DNA from: Candidatus Zipacnadia bacterium
GTDB taxonomy: Bacteria > Armatimonadota > Zipacnadia > Zipacnadales > Zipacnadaceae
Length of the DNA stretch: 36,694 nucleotides
Assembly (NCBI GenBank): GCA_029820565.1
Contig: JALGUR010000059.1
Location: 1-36,694, forward strand
Reading direction: 5' to 3'
In this document: piece after piece, positions 1 to 8,597 of the stretch
Position numbering within the stretch: the stretch's first letter is position 1
How the letters are laid out: each line of letters begins with the position of its first letter
The notes under the pieces: generated by a model
What the model was told of the DNA's origin: nothing
The model's database searches: none
Seen by the model: the letters and a program-made list of their open reading frames with translations, nothing else
Position numbers and translations under genes: made by a program

Positions 1-768
1 TCACAACTCGGTGCCGAACAAGTTGTGGACCGGATGAATCGCGACGGCATCACCCGAGCCGTGCTGCTGCCTATGGAGAGTCCCGAAGCAGATTGTGGGT
101 TGATGCTGACCGAAGACATCCTTGATGCGGTGCACCGCTATCCCGAGCGTTTCATTGCGTTTATGCACCTTGACCCACGGGTACCCGCGCTGGAGGAACA
201 AATAGAGTATTTTGCCACCCAGCACCGTTGCAAAGGGTTTGGGGAGATGTTGGACGGGCTGGCGATCGACGACCCGCTACACAAGCGCATCTACGCCAAG
301 TGCGCCGAGTTAGGACTGCCGGTGCTGTTTGATATGCGGGCTGATATATGCTGGGCTGAGCCTGGGCTGCCACGGCTGGAGAAGTGCCTGCGAGAGTTTC
401 CCGATTGCATTTTCATCGGGCATGGGCCGGCCTGGTGGGCCGCCATATCGGCTGATGATGACGGCAGCGGCAGCTATCCATCAGGACCCATCACCCCGAC
501 GGGTGCAGCCGACCGCTTGCTCAGTGAGTATGATAATATGTGGGCGGATATTTCGGCGATGTCGGGCTACAATGCGCTGACTCGCGACCCCGAGTTTACC
601 GAGGGCTTCATTGACCGACACTGGGGCAAATTGATGTTCGGCACCGACCGGGTGCGTCCCGGCGAGGACTTGGGACACGTGTCGTGGATGCGCGAGACTG
701 CTATGACCGAGGCGCAACGCCAAGCCATCGCCGAGGGCAACGCCATGCGACTGCTGCGGCTTGGATAG
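1..768 (+). CDS. Amidohydrolase family 2 (TIM-barrel metal-dependent hydrolase), 5'-truncated
   Basis: The reading frame is open from base 1, so the protein begins upstream of the window. An internal ATG at 25 is not the start, because the residues before it (SQLGAEQVVDRMNRDGI) align with residues 21 onward of the paralogue at 5086-5910. Shared landmarks are GFGE, the FIGHGPAWWAAISADDD block and FGTD near the C-terminus, typical of the amidohydrolase-2 (PF04909-like) fold. The expected reaction is hydrolysis or decarboxylation of a small cyclic or acyl substrate in the cytoplasm. Odd point: where the paralogue has LFHSD, this copy has LFDMR, so a candidate metal or catalytic His is replaced by Asp. 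The N-terminal HxH motif lies outside the window. The family is clear; the substrate is unknown. Confidence 0.85.
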   Translation, partial: SQLGAEQVVDRMNRDGITRAVLLPMESPEADCGLMLTEDILDAVHRYPERFIAFMHLDPRVPALEEQIEYFATQHRCKGFGEMLDGLAIDDPLHKRIYAKCAELGLPVLFDMRADICWAEPGLPRLEKCLREFPDCIFIGHGPAWWAAISADDDGSGSYPSGPITPTGAADRLLSEYDNMWADISAMSGYNALTRDPEFTEGFIDRHWGKLMFGTDRVRPGEDLGHVSWMRETAMTEAQRQAIAEGNAMRLLRLG

Positions 769-825
769 TATCAACTAAGATAGGTGCCTACTGTAACAGC
801 CTGTAAGATTAGGAGTCGCTGCTCG

Positions 826-1948
826 ATGACACCCGAGATGTCTTGCAGAGAACGACTACTGGCCACAATAAACTTTCAGCCGACCGACCGCGTGCCTATT
901 GTGTTGCGCAGTGTGGTGCCCCTCCAGCACAATTGGACAGATGCCGTAAGCCGAGCCGAGTATCTGTTGGGCTTGGGCATTGACGATGTAATCTCATTCG
1001 GCCCGCCCTGGCTTTATCATCCGGAAGTGACGACAGAATCCTGGCGCGAGGAGACCCAATCCTATCCTATCTTACACAAACGACGCGCGGCTCAGTGCTG
1101 ACTGGCAACCTGATGACTTGCCTCTGGCAGCCGACCACTTGTGGGCGCGGACCGTAGAGCCCTTGATCAAGACCGAGGCGGACTTGGACGCTCTGGACTA
1201 TATCCTGTATGATCCTTGCCAACTTAATCTTGACAGTTTCCGCGAACAGACCGCCTACTACAAGCGCGAAGCACAGCGCCTGGCAGTGCCCCTAATGGGT
1301 AGCATAACGGCCGCGCCCAACGCCGTGTTCTGCTTCCTGGGCGCCAAGGAAATAATGCTGACAATTCGCGATGACCCCGAATTAGTACGGGAAGCGCTGC
1401 AGCGCGCCCAAGCCTGGACCCGCGCCAACCTGGAACTGTTGCTGGAGTTCGGCGTTGACTTAGTATATTATAGTGGGTGCTATGAGACTGTTGATTTCTG
1501 GTCACCGACCGATGTGCGCGAGTTCTTCTTGCCGTTAGTCGCCGAATTGGTCGAGATTAGTCACCAGGCCGGCGCCAAGTTTCACTACTTTACCCAAACC
1601 GGGTCAATGCCCTTCCTGAATGATTATGCCCAGATGGGAGTGGATGTGCTCTCTGCTTTGGATAATTATGGCACCAATGGCACCGACCCGGTGGCCGCGA
1701 AGCGATTGATTGGTGACCAGGTCTGCCTGATGGGTGGAATAGACCCCCGAGAGCCATTCGAGCAGGGCAGCCCGGAGGATGTGCGCCGGGCGGTGCTGGA
1801 GATGCTACGAGTAATGGCACCCGGCGGTGGGTATATACTCTCTACCACCGGGAGTCTGTGGGCGCCGGCCCAACTGGAGAACATTAGGGCCTTCATCAAG
1901 TGGGGCCTGCAATACGGCAAGTATCCGCTGGACCTGCCCCAGGCCTGA
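826..1948 (+). pseudogene. URO-D/MtaA-family protein, frameshifted
   Basis: The N-terminal part (826 to about 1080) and the C-terminal part (about 1100 to 1948) are in different frames but together make one uroporphyrinogen-decarboxylase-like protein. It opens with the family's usual start (CRERLLATINFQPTDRVPI) and ends with MGGIDP...GGGYILSTTGS. Frame 1 is lost after PILHK. A short frame-3 stretch reads TTRGSV, then frame 2 resumes at DWQPDD. Two single-base deletions between about 1080 and 1105 would explain this. ATG 826 follows AGGAG at 811-815; a GTG at 784 is less likely. Proteins of this fold include true UroD and cobalamin:CoM-type methyltransferases such as MtaA. The usual HxC zinc motif is here HYFT, so a methyltransferase role is doubtful even if the gene is repaired. 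It may be a real pseudogene or contain sequencing errors. Confidence 0.75.
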
Positions 1949-2067
1949 GTTGCTCTCGTGCAGCGTCAGTTGCAGACTGGGAGACTGCTGCAAGCGGTAA
2001 TTGAGGACTACTTGGCAGAGCAAATTGTGTCAGTTTGGTGGAGCGAGCATAGGCACGAATCGGGGCA

Positions 2068-2090
2068 CCCTTCGGCAGGCTCAGGACAGA
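2068..2090. repeat. Short intergenic repeat-like motif (TTCGGCAGGCTCAGG)
   Basis: This lies in the 201-bp gap between the URO-D pseudogene and the ceramidase-like gene. The core TTCGGCAGGCTCAGG closely resembles a short sequence (CTTCGACAGGCTCAGG type) that I recall as scattered between genes in many environmental bacterial genomes. Only one copy is in this window, so its repeat status rests on memory. Confidence 0.35.
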
Positions 2091-2149
2091 GAGGATGTCC
2101 CTCCTACAGGTTTTGTGATGTTCCCACTAACTAAAGTGAGGTATCTATT

Positions 2150-3535
2150 ATGCCACGATTCTACGTCGGCTTCGCAACTGGTGACATCACGCCACCGGTC
2201 GGTGTGGCGATGGCCGGTTATGGCAACCGAGACCACGGGGCCGAGTCCGTCGAGACATCCTTGAGTGTCAAGGCTATGGTAGTGGAGAGTGACGGCGCCG
2301 CGGCGGCCCTGGCCGTAGCCGACCTCGTCGGCGTGAGTACTGACATTGTGGACGGTATCCGCCAGGCCGTGAGTGGTCAGACAGAAATCCCATCCGACGC
2401 ACTCATGGTCTGCGCCACTCACACCCACTGGGGACCAGCAGTGGGCGAATATGACTATCTGCCCACACACCTGAAGGCATGCGTTCCGTCCCAGTATATT
2501 GAATCTCTCACGCAAACCATTGCAGAGACGGTGATAGAGGCCTGGGAGCAACGCGCCGTAGCCGCTGTGGGGTGGGGCACTGGCCTCGCAGATGGTATTA
2601 GTTTCAATCGCCGACCAGTAGGAGCGGACGGTAAAACGGTCCAGAGTTTCGAGTTGCCTCCCGACCAGGCTATGATCGCCGCGGCCGCCGGGCGAGAGAT
2701 GCAACAAGCGTGGCGCAAAGGCGGGTGCGGAGGACCACGGTTGAGTCCACCCTTGGCAGACTTAGACGGCCTGCGGGCCGGCGTCACCGATCCCCAAATT
2801 CCCCTGCTCAAGGTCCAGAGCGCCGACGGGACCCCCTTGATGGGCTTGGTTAACTTCGCCTGCCATCCAGTGGTGGGTGGAGATGACAATTTCTATTCCA
2901 TTTCGCCCGATTATCCTTACCAGGCCCGGCAGTCATTTGAGGCGGTAGTCGGGGCGCCATTGATCTTCACTCTCGGCTGCGCGGGCGATCAGGTCCCGGC
3001 CTGGCGCCGGGGCGACTCCCGAGTGCGCGTGGGGCGCTCGTTGGGCGGGGCCGCCAGCCGACAGTGGTATCAGATTGAACACTGTACAGCCGAGCCACAA
3101 GTGGCCACGGCACGGCAGGAGATAACCCTTGCCCTCAAAGACCTGCCCTCCATTGCCGAAGCGCGCGAGGCCCTGTCCGCCTGCGATGACCCTGACGGCC
3201 CCGAGGCCGGCCACCAACGTCACCAGTTGGCTACAGCCGAAAAATATGCCAACCGGGCCGGTATTGAGACCGAGATTACCGCTCTGCGCATCGGCGACTG
3301 GGCGGCCGTGGGAGTGCCCGGCGAAGTCTTGGCCGAGATCGGGCTGCAAATCAAGCAGCAATCGCCCTTCTCCGTGACGGCAGTGATTAGCTTAGCCAAC
3401 GACTCGGCGGGCTACATTTCCACGGCGCAGGCCCACCGCGAGGGCGGTTACGAGCCTAAGTGGAGCCCCGCCGGCCCCGAGGCCGAGCGCCAAGTCGTTG
3501 ATGCCGCCGTGGCTTTGCTGCGGTCCCTGGTTTAG
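2150..3535 (+). CDS. Neutral/alkaline ceramidase-like hydrolase
   Basis: The 461-residue protein opens with FATGDITPPVGVAMAGYGNR, the hallmark of the neutral/alkaline non-lysosomal ceramidase N-terminal domain (PF04734-like). It continues with ATHTHWGP near residue 85 (the paired His being candidate Zn ligands), NFACHPVV near 235 and ISPDYPYQAR with GCAGDQVP shortly after. Real ceramidases are longer (over 600 residues) and secreted. This one lacks a signal peptide and the C-terminal domain, like the many short cytoplasmic homologues annotated only as hypothetical hydrolases. The amide or ester substrate is unknown. ATG 2150 follows GTGAGG at 2136-2141 with good spacing. Its neighbours are other metal-dependent hydrolases. 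It converges on the URO-D gene at 3707-4840, with an imperfect palindrome between them. Confidence 0.85.
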   Translation: MPRFYVGFATGDITPPVGVAMAGYGNRDHGAESVETSLSVKAMVVESDGAAAALAVADLVGVSTDIVDGIRQAVSGQTEIPSDALMVCATHTHWGPAVGEYDYLPTHLKACVPSQYIESLTQTIAETVIEAWEQRAVAAVGWGTGLADGISFNRRPVGADGKTVQSFELPPDQAMIAAAAGREMQQAWRKGGCGGPRLSPPLADLDGLRAGVTDPQIPLLKVQSADGTPLMGLVNFACHPVVGGDDNFYSISPDYPYQARQSFEAVVGAPLIFTLGCAGDQVPAWRRGDSRVRVGRSLGGAASRQWYQIEHCTAEPQVATARQEITLALKDLPSIAEAREALSACDDPDGPEAGHQRHQLATAEKYANRAGIETEITALRIGDWAAVGVPGEVLAEIGLQIKQQSPFSVTAVISLANDSAGYISTAQAHREGGYEPKWSPAGPEAERQVVDAAVALLRSLV

Positions 3536-3541
3536 GCTAAA

Positions 3542-3642
3542 TGTAGGGGCGAAATTTGCTGCGCAGTAGCAAGTTCCGCCCGCTGTAGCCTATGGCAAAA
3601 GGCACAGGCGGGCGGAAGTTATGGCCGAAGTCCGCCCTTACA
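3542..3642. repeat. Imperfect palindrome between convergent genes (possible bidirectional terminator or MITE-like repeat)
   Basis: Outer arms TGTAGGGGCG (3542-3551) and CGCCCTTACA (3633-3642) pair with one mismatch. Inner arms AAGTTCCGCCCG (from 3571) and CGGGCGGAAGTT (3609-3620) also pair with one mismatch. No U-run follows, so a classical terminator is not certain. The position between two convergent genes fits termination. The outer arm resembles 7022-7048. Confidence 0.5.
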
Positions 3643-3706
3643 GACGACAGCGACTAGCCGAGAACCGCGAGCTATTGCCGCAAATCTGCTGGTGCCGGGC
3701 TGAGCC

Positions 3707-4840
3707 TTATACGCGCGCGTTGACCGCAGCCATTAATTCCTGGCCCTGACGGATGTCGTCCACAGTAGTGGCGAACGAAACGCCGGTGGGAAAGCGCCTC
3801 CGGTAAGCCCCGTTGGCTATATCCTGCCCGGGATACAACAGGTTCATAATGGCCGCATTCTTCGCCTCAAGCGCCTGATACCAGGCGTCCAGGTCGTTGA
3901 GTTCGGGCTGGCCAAAGTCAATACCGGTCAGCCCTTCAGTGGCAACCAGTTGGTCGCGGCAATGGTCGGCGCTGCTGCAGAAATGAATACCTCCACCTCC
4001 GCAGGCTTGCATAATCTGTTCATCGTGAGGCCGAATGAACTCCTCATACATCTGGGCTGAGACCATCACCGGCGTATCGTTCTTAAGCAGGAAATTCCCC
4101 CGCATGATGGCCCAGTGCAGATATATACAGCCCTCGCCGACCTGATCAGTAGTGTATTGCTGCACTTCTTGCAGAAAAGCGATATAGGTCTGGGCAATGA
4201 GGTCCATTGCTTCATGGATAAGGGCGGGATCGTCATAGAGGTGGACGAACAGATCGCCGCCCCACAGCAGGTGCAGGATATCCATTACGCCCTGCAAATC
4301 GGGTTGGGTGATATGGATCGCCTGGCGGCACTTGGGGTACTCAGCTAACTTCTGTTGGTACAAGGCCATAGTTGCAAAGACCTTATCCGCTACCCCGCCG
4401 TGCAGGTCAGGAATCCCCTGGTCCAAGGCTTGGCGTACCCCCTCCTCCCCTATCGGCCTGACCCAGGGCATATTGTCGCCCAGCAGCCAGGTCTGCGCTC
4501 CAAACAGCGAGGCGATGATGATTACGCCATGATTAGAGCGAATCTGCCAGGGGAAGTCGTCGCCGGTCTCGGCTGAACGAACGACGCACTGGCACGGATG
4601 AACACTTGGCCGGACCAGTTCGTTGACCATCATCTTCACCGGATCATCAAAGCCCTCGGCGTACGGAAAGGCGGGAAACCGTCCGCTGGCCGGGCACACC
4701 AAACTTACCGGCGGCCGGTCCACTGCTCGCCAATAGAGCACATCGCGGTGCCGTTTGGCCACTTGCTCCCGGTGCGCCAGGTCAACCTGCTCCTCCAGCC
4801 AATCCAGAATGCGACTGAGGATTTCCTCTGCTGGTCTCAT
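3707..4840 (-). CDS. URO-D-family protein (uroporphyrinogen decarboxylase-like / corrinoid methyltransferase-like)
   Basis: The protein is about 377 residues of the uroporphyrinogen decarboxylase superfamily. Visible family features are YWRAVDRPPVSLVC at the N-terminus, the MDILHLLWGGDLFVHLYDDP helix region, and GIHFCSSADHC, which keeps the HxC pattern used for zinc by MtaA-type methyltransferases. The start is set at 4840 because AAGGAG lies six bases upstream; an upstream in-frame ATG at 4885 would add 15 residues without support. True UroD is unlikely: no haem gene is nearby, and the neighbours are amidohydrolases and glycoside hydrolases. Related proteins in uncultured bacteria are usually of unknown substrate. 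The gene is divergent from the amidohydrolase at 5086, with a shared 245-bp control region. Confidence 0.8.
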   Translation of the reverse strand: MRPAEEILSRILDWLEEQVDLAHREQVAKRHRDVLYWRAVDRPPVSLVCPASGRFPAFPYAEGFDDPVKMMVNELVRPSVHPCQCVVRSAETGDDFPWQIRSNHGVIIIASLFGAQTWLLGDNMPWVRPIGEEGVRQALDQGIPDLHGGVADKVFATMALYQQKLAEYPKCRQAIHITQPDLQGVMDILHLLWGGDLFVHLYDDPALIHEAMDLIAQTYIAFLQEVQQYTTDQVGEGCIYLHWAIMRGNFLLKNDTPVMVSAQMYEEFIRPHDEQIMQACGGGGIHFCSSADHCRDQLVATEGLTGIDFGQPELNDLDAWYQALEAKNAAIMNLLYPGQDIANGAYRRRFPTGVSFATTVDDIRQGQELMAAVNARV

Positions 4841-4998
4841 TGTGTACTCCTTCGCGCGCGGCCCGACTATTGGTAGTAGAGCCACCGTCTCATCAGATAC
4901 TGGGTCAATGCGCCGGCCCGCCCGATGTCAGTGTAAAGCCGTTGGCTCAGCAGGTCAAGCCCTGAACTGGCCGCTGCCTATGTGAGTTGCCGGTAGGC

Positions 4999-5027
4999 TT
5001 GACTTTACCGACAGATTGCGTTACTCT
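4999..5027 (+). promoter_or_regulatory. Candidate sigma70 promoter for the 5086-6999 genes
   Basis: TTGACT at 4999-5004, a 17-bp spacer and TACTCT at 5022-5027. The predicted transcript would start about 50 bases before the ATG at 5086. The -35 is near consensus; the -10 is moderate. Confidence 0.45.
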
Positions 5028-5085
5028 TCGCCCAATGTTTGTACGCTAATAGCTCCTGATAATACGTGTAAGCGAGGAACCTATT

Positions 5086-5910
5086 ATGATTGACATCCAT
5101 ACCCATCTAAAACTCGGCGGTCGGATGCCGGACGAACCACAGCCATTGACTGCGGACCAACTGGTGGATGCTATGAACCGAAACGGTATTGATCAGTCGG
5201 TTTTGCTGCCGCTGGAGAGTCCCGACGCCGAGACCTGCCACTATTTTATGACCGAAGACGCCGTGGCCGCCAGTGCACAGTATCCGGAGCGGCTCATCCC
5301 CTTTGTGTCCGTTGACCCGCGGATGCGCAACAATCAGAAGTCCGTTGAGTACTTCGTCAAAGCCCATAACGTCAAGGGCTTCGGCGAGTTGAAGAATGGG
5401 CTGGCCTTTGATGATCCGCTACATAAGAAAATCTATGCCAAGTGCAGTGACCTGGGCCTGCCCGTGCTTTTCCACAGCGACCCGACGCTGTGCTGGGATG
5501 AGGTCGGCCTGCCCCGGCTGGAGAAGTGTCTGCAGGAGTTTGCGGACCTGGTCATCATTGGTCATGGCCCGGGCTGGTGGGCGGCAATATCCGCGGATGA
5601 TGACCGCAGCGGCGGATATCCTGATGAGCCTGTAACTCCCACTGGAGCCCTTGACCGGCTGCTGGGCGAGTATGACAACCTTTACGCCGATATCTCAGCC
5701 GGCTCGGGCTACAATGCGTTGACCCGGGACCCGGACTTCACCATCGGTTTCTTGGAGCGGCACTGGCGCAAACTACTGTTCGGCACCGATTACCTGAGCG
5801 CTTTCCAGGATTTGCCCCAGTTTGAATGGATAAAACAAGCGCCGCTGACTGACGAGCAGCGTCAGGCCATTGCCGATGGCAATGCGCGGCGGGTCCTGGG
5901 ACTGCAATAG
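5086..5910 (+). CDS. Amidohydrolase family 2 (TIM-barrel metal-dependent hydrolase)
   Basis: This 274-residue protein begins MIDIHTH, giving the HxH metal motif at H5/H7 on beta-strand 1. It also has LFHSD (H130), IIGHGPG (H160) and FGTD (D235), the complete set expected for a PF04909-type amidohydrolase with a single divalent metal. Members hydrolyse lactones or amides, or decarboxylate aromatic acids. The substrate here is unknown. ATG 5086 follows GCGAGGA. The protein is closely related along its length to the truncated copy at 1-768, which implies a local duplication with URO-D genes in between. The GH29 gene starts 57 bases downstream on the same strand, so cotranscription is likely. Confidence 0.9.
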   Translation: MIDIHTHLKLGGRMPDEPQPLTADQLVDAMNRNGIDQSVLLPLESPDAETCHYFMTEDAVAASAQYPERLIPFVSVDPRMRNNQKSVEYFVKAHNVKGFGELKNGLAFDDPLHKKIYAKCSDLGLPVLFHSDPTLCWDEVGLPRLEKCLQEFADLVIIGHGPGWWAAISADDDRSGGYPDEPVTPTGALDRLLGEYDNLYADISAGSGYNALTRDPDFTIGFLERHWRKLLFGTDYLSAFQDLPQFEWIKQAPLTDEQRQAIADGNARRVLGLQ

Positions 5911-5967
5911 TCCGAGCGCCGCGGCTGCATAGGCGCAAAGATGTCAACTCAAAAGGGGGACAGACCT

Positions 5968-6999
5968 ATGGCCAGGGTTCCGTCGTACCTGAGAGACTAC
6001 GCTGACCTGTACCAAGCGGATCCCCGGCAGGCGGCCACCGAGTGGTTCCGTAATGCGAAGTATGGCCTTTTCTTACACTATGGTCTCTACTCTTTGCTAG
6101 GCCGGCATGAATGGGTCCAGTTTCGCGAAAACATCCCGGTGGCTGAGTATGCTGTATTGAAAGATGAGTTCAGTATGGAAAACTTCGACGCTGACTACAT
6201 CGCCAACTTTGCCGTGGACTGCGAGATCAAGTACATCAACATCACCACGCGACACCACGACTCCTTTTGCCTATTCGGTACTGTCCAAACCGGTTTTAAC
6301 AGTGTGAACTGTCCCGCAGGTCGTGACCTGGTAGGGGAGTTAGCCACAGCTTGCGAGGTGAGAGGCCTGGGCTTATTCCTGTACTATTCTCATGGACGCG
6401 ACTGGCGACATCCCCATGCCCCCAATAATGATGAATGGGGTGGAAACGCACGACCGGACTACGATCCGCCTGAGCCGTCCTATGCCCACGGCCAAGAGCA
6501 CAACCTCCAGGTCTACCTGGACTTCGTACAGGCACAAATCAACGAACTCCTGACCAACTATGGCCCCGTCGCTGGAATTTGGCTCGATGGTATTGCTGTG
6601 CCCCTGTCCGGGGATCACTTGAAGTTCAAGTGCCAAGAACTATACGATCACATCCATAGTCTCCAGCCTCAGGTGCTCATTTCATACAAGCAGGGGCTAT
6701 TGGGAACCGAGGACTTCTTCGCGCCTGAACTCGAGAAGACCTTACGTTTTGAGCAACCCGAAACGCCCTGCGAAATCGCTACCTTCATGGCTCCCGGATC
6801 GTGGGGATACACGGCCGAACTTGCCGGTAAGCATAGAACAGCCGAGGAAGTGTGGACAACGCTGGACGAGGCCCGGCGTTGTAATTGTAATCTGCTGCTA
6901 AATACCGGGCCCCTTCCTGACGGCTCCCTGGACCCAGAGGACGAGCCCGTCCTACGTGAGGTAGGCGCTCGTATCCGCCAAGCAGGGCTCCCCGAGTGA
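5968..6999 (+). CDS. Alpha-L-fucosidase-like glycoside hydrolase (GH29)
   Basis: The 343-residue protein has GH29 catalytic-domain landmarks: WFRNAKYGLFLHYGLYS at the N-terminus, ITTRHHDSF (usually TxKHHDGF), LYYSHGRDW, and GIWLDGI with D207 as the likely nucleophile. Length fits a bare catalytic barrel without the usual C-terminal beta-sandwich. No signal peptide is visible, so it should act in the cytoplasm on imported oligosaccharides. ATG 5968 is preferred over ATG 5941 because AGGGGGA lies a few bases upstream of it. It could act on fucose-like or other 6-deoxy substrates; many bacterial GH29-like proteins are not true fucosidases. It sits between the amidohydrolase and the aldehyde dehydrogenase. 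Confidence 0.85.
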   Translation: MARVPSYLRDYADLYQADPRQAATEWFRNAKYGLFLHYGLYSLLGRHEWVQFRENIPVAEYAVLKDEFSMENFDADYIANFAVDCEIKYINITTRHHDSFCLFGTVQTGFNSVNCPAGRDLVGELATACEVRGLGLFLYYSHGRDWRHPHAPNNDEWGGNARPDYDPPEPSYAHGQEHNLQVYLDFVQAQINELLTNYGPVAGIWLDGIAVPLSGDHLKFKCQELYDHIHSLQPQVLISYKQGLLGTEDFFAPELEKTLRFEQPETPCEIATFMAPGSWGYTAELAGKHRTAEEVWTTLDEARRCNCNLLLNTGPLPDGSLDPEDEPVLREVGARIRQAGLPE

Positions 7000-7134
7000 G
7001 ATAACGTATTGTTGGTGATGCGTAGGAGCGACATTCTTGTCTTCGCAGGCCTGTCGCGATGGTCGTTATATGTAGTAGTCACCAAAGTTGGGCCAGGGGC
7101 GGGCCTCCTGCAATAAGAAAGGAGATGACTCAAT

Positions 7135-8574
7135 ATGGACAAAGTCTTACATTGGATAAATGGGGAGTCAGTGCCGCCGCATTCCGATCAATGGTTTGCC
7201 ACAGTTAACCCTGCCACGGGAAAAATACTGGCTGAAGTAGCCGAAGGCGACGCCGAAGATGTAGACCAGGCAGTGCAGGCTGCCTGGGTAGCCTACCGGG
7301 ATGTGTGGGGCCAAATGCGACCGCGGGACCGGGGGCGACTGTTGTGGGAGGTAGGCCGGCTGATCCGGCAACGGACCGAGGAGATAGCGGATATTGAATG
7401 CGCCGATGCGGGCCGCCTGCGCGGTGATGTGATTGAGGGCGATTTGGTGGAGGGTGCTGAATTATTTGAGTTTTTCGGGGGCTTTGCTGATAAGATGGGG
7501 GGCAAGACCGTTTGGAGTGAGCCGGCAACTCATCGTTATAACATCCGCGAGCCTTACGGGGTAATCTGTGCCATTCTGCCCTGGAACTATCCCGCCTATC
7601 TATTTTGCTCCCGCGTGGCTCCGGCGTTAGCGGCAGGCAATGCTATTGTGGTGAAGATGGCTGAGCAGGCTCCGCTGTCAGCGTTAGAACTGGTCAAGTT
7701 ATGCGAAGAGGCTGGCATCCCTCCCGGAGTAGTCAATGTCATCAACGGCGGCCCCGCCACCGGCGCAGCCCTGGCCCAGCATCCGCGAGTGGCTAAGATT
7801 ACGTTTGTGGGCAGCACCGCCGTGGGCCAGAGCCTTATGCACACCGGCGCCGACCAAGTCAAACCCTGTTTCTTGGAGATGGGCGGTAAATCGCCCAATA
7901 TCATTTTTGAGGATGCTGACCTGGATGAGGCCCTGGACAGCACCTTTGAGGCGATTTTCTACCACCAGGGGCAAACTTGTGTAGCCGGCAGCCGCCTCCT
8001 CCTCCACCAGCCAATTGCCGAAGAGTTTATGGCTCGTCTGGTGGAGCGCACTGAGCAATTGAAGATTGGCGACCCACGAGACCCAGATACTGATATTGGG
8101 CCAGTTATCTCCCCGGCGCAATTAGACCGGATAATGAATTATATTCAACTCGGCCAGCAGGAAGGAGCGCGCCTGGTTATGGGAGGAGAAAGGCCCCCAA
8201 TGCCGGGTCATTTGGCGGGGGGATACTTTGTGGAGCCTACCATCTTCGACCAAGTTAATATGGACATGCGCATTGCCCAGGAGGAGATTTTTGGGCCAGT
8301 GCTCTGTGTGCTGACCTTTACGGATGAAGAGGACCTGATCAAGCAGGCCAATGCCACCGTCTACGGCCTGGCTTCAATGGTGTGGACTCACGATGTCAGT
8401 CGCGCCCTGCGGATGGCCGAGGCCCTGGAGTCGGCTTTTGTCTGGATTAACACTGGGTTTGTGTTTGACTTTGGCCTGGCGCGGGGCGGCTACAAGCATA
8501 GTAGCCTGGGGGCAGAATTCGGCGAAGAGGGCCTGAGCGAGTTCACACGGATTAAGAGTGTCGCGATAAAGTAG
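7135..8574 (+). CDS. NAD(P)+-dependent aldehyde dehydrogenase
   Basis: This 479-residue protein is the full length for the ALDH superfamily. It carries LPWNYP (N151, oxyanion hole), FVGSTAVG (cofactor binding), LEMGGKSPN (E248, general base) and GQTCVAGSR (C282, catalytic thiol). It oxidises an aldehyde to a carboxylate in the cytoplasm. The closest-looking groups are betaine-aldehyde and gamma-aminobutyraldehyde dehydrogenases, but substrate cannot be assigned. ATG 7135 follows AAAGGAG. The class-III aminotransferase begins 23 bases downstream. The pairing suggests that an amine is first transaminated to an aldehyde, then oxidised, as in polyamine, omega-amino acid or taurine-type catabolism. 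Confidence 0.93.
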   Translation: MDKVLHWINGESVPPHSDQWFATVNPATGKILAEVAEGDAEDVDQAVQAAWVAYRDVWGQMRPRDRGRLLWEVGRLIRQRTEEIADIECADAGRLRGDVIEGDLVEGAELFEFFGGFADKMGGKTVWSEPATHRYNIREPYGVICAILPWNYPAYLFCSRVAPALAAGNAIVVKMAEQAPLSALELVKLCEEAGIPPGVVNVINGGPATGAALAQHPRVAKITFVGSTAVGQSLMHTGADQVKPCFLEMGGKSPNIIFEDADLDEALDSTFEAIFYHQGQTCVAGSRLLLHQPIAEEFMARLVERTEQLKIGDPRDPDTDIGPVISPAQLDRIMNYIQLGQQEGARLVMGGERPPMPGHLAGGYFVEPTIFDQVNMDMRIAQEEIFGPVLCVLTFTDEEDLIKQANATVYGLASMVWTHDVSRALRMAEALESAFVWINTGFVFDFGLARGGYKHSSLGAEFGEEGLSEFTRIKSVAIK

Positions 8575-8597
8575 TAGAGGAAAGGCCTGGAGATCCG

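Noticed and set aside
2081-2707. 208-residue minus-strand frame
   Set aside because: It lies opposite the well-supported ceramidase-like gene and has no recognisable domain, so it is a shadow frame.
3707-4840. True uroporphyrinogen decarboxylase (hemE)
   Set aside because: The protein matches the wider URO-D superfamily, but there are no other haem genes, and a second diverged member lies nearby. A catabolic or methyltransferase-like role is likelier.
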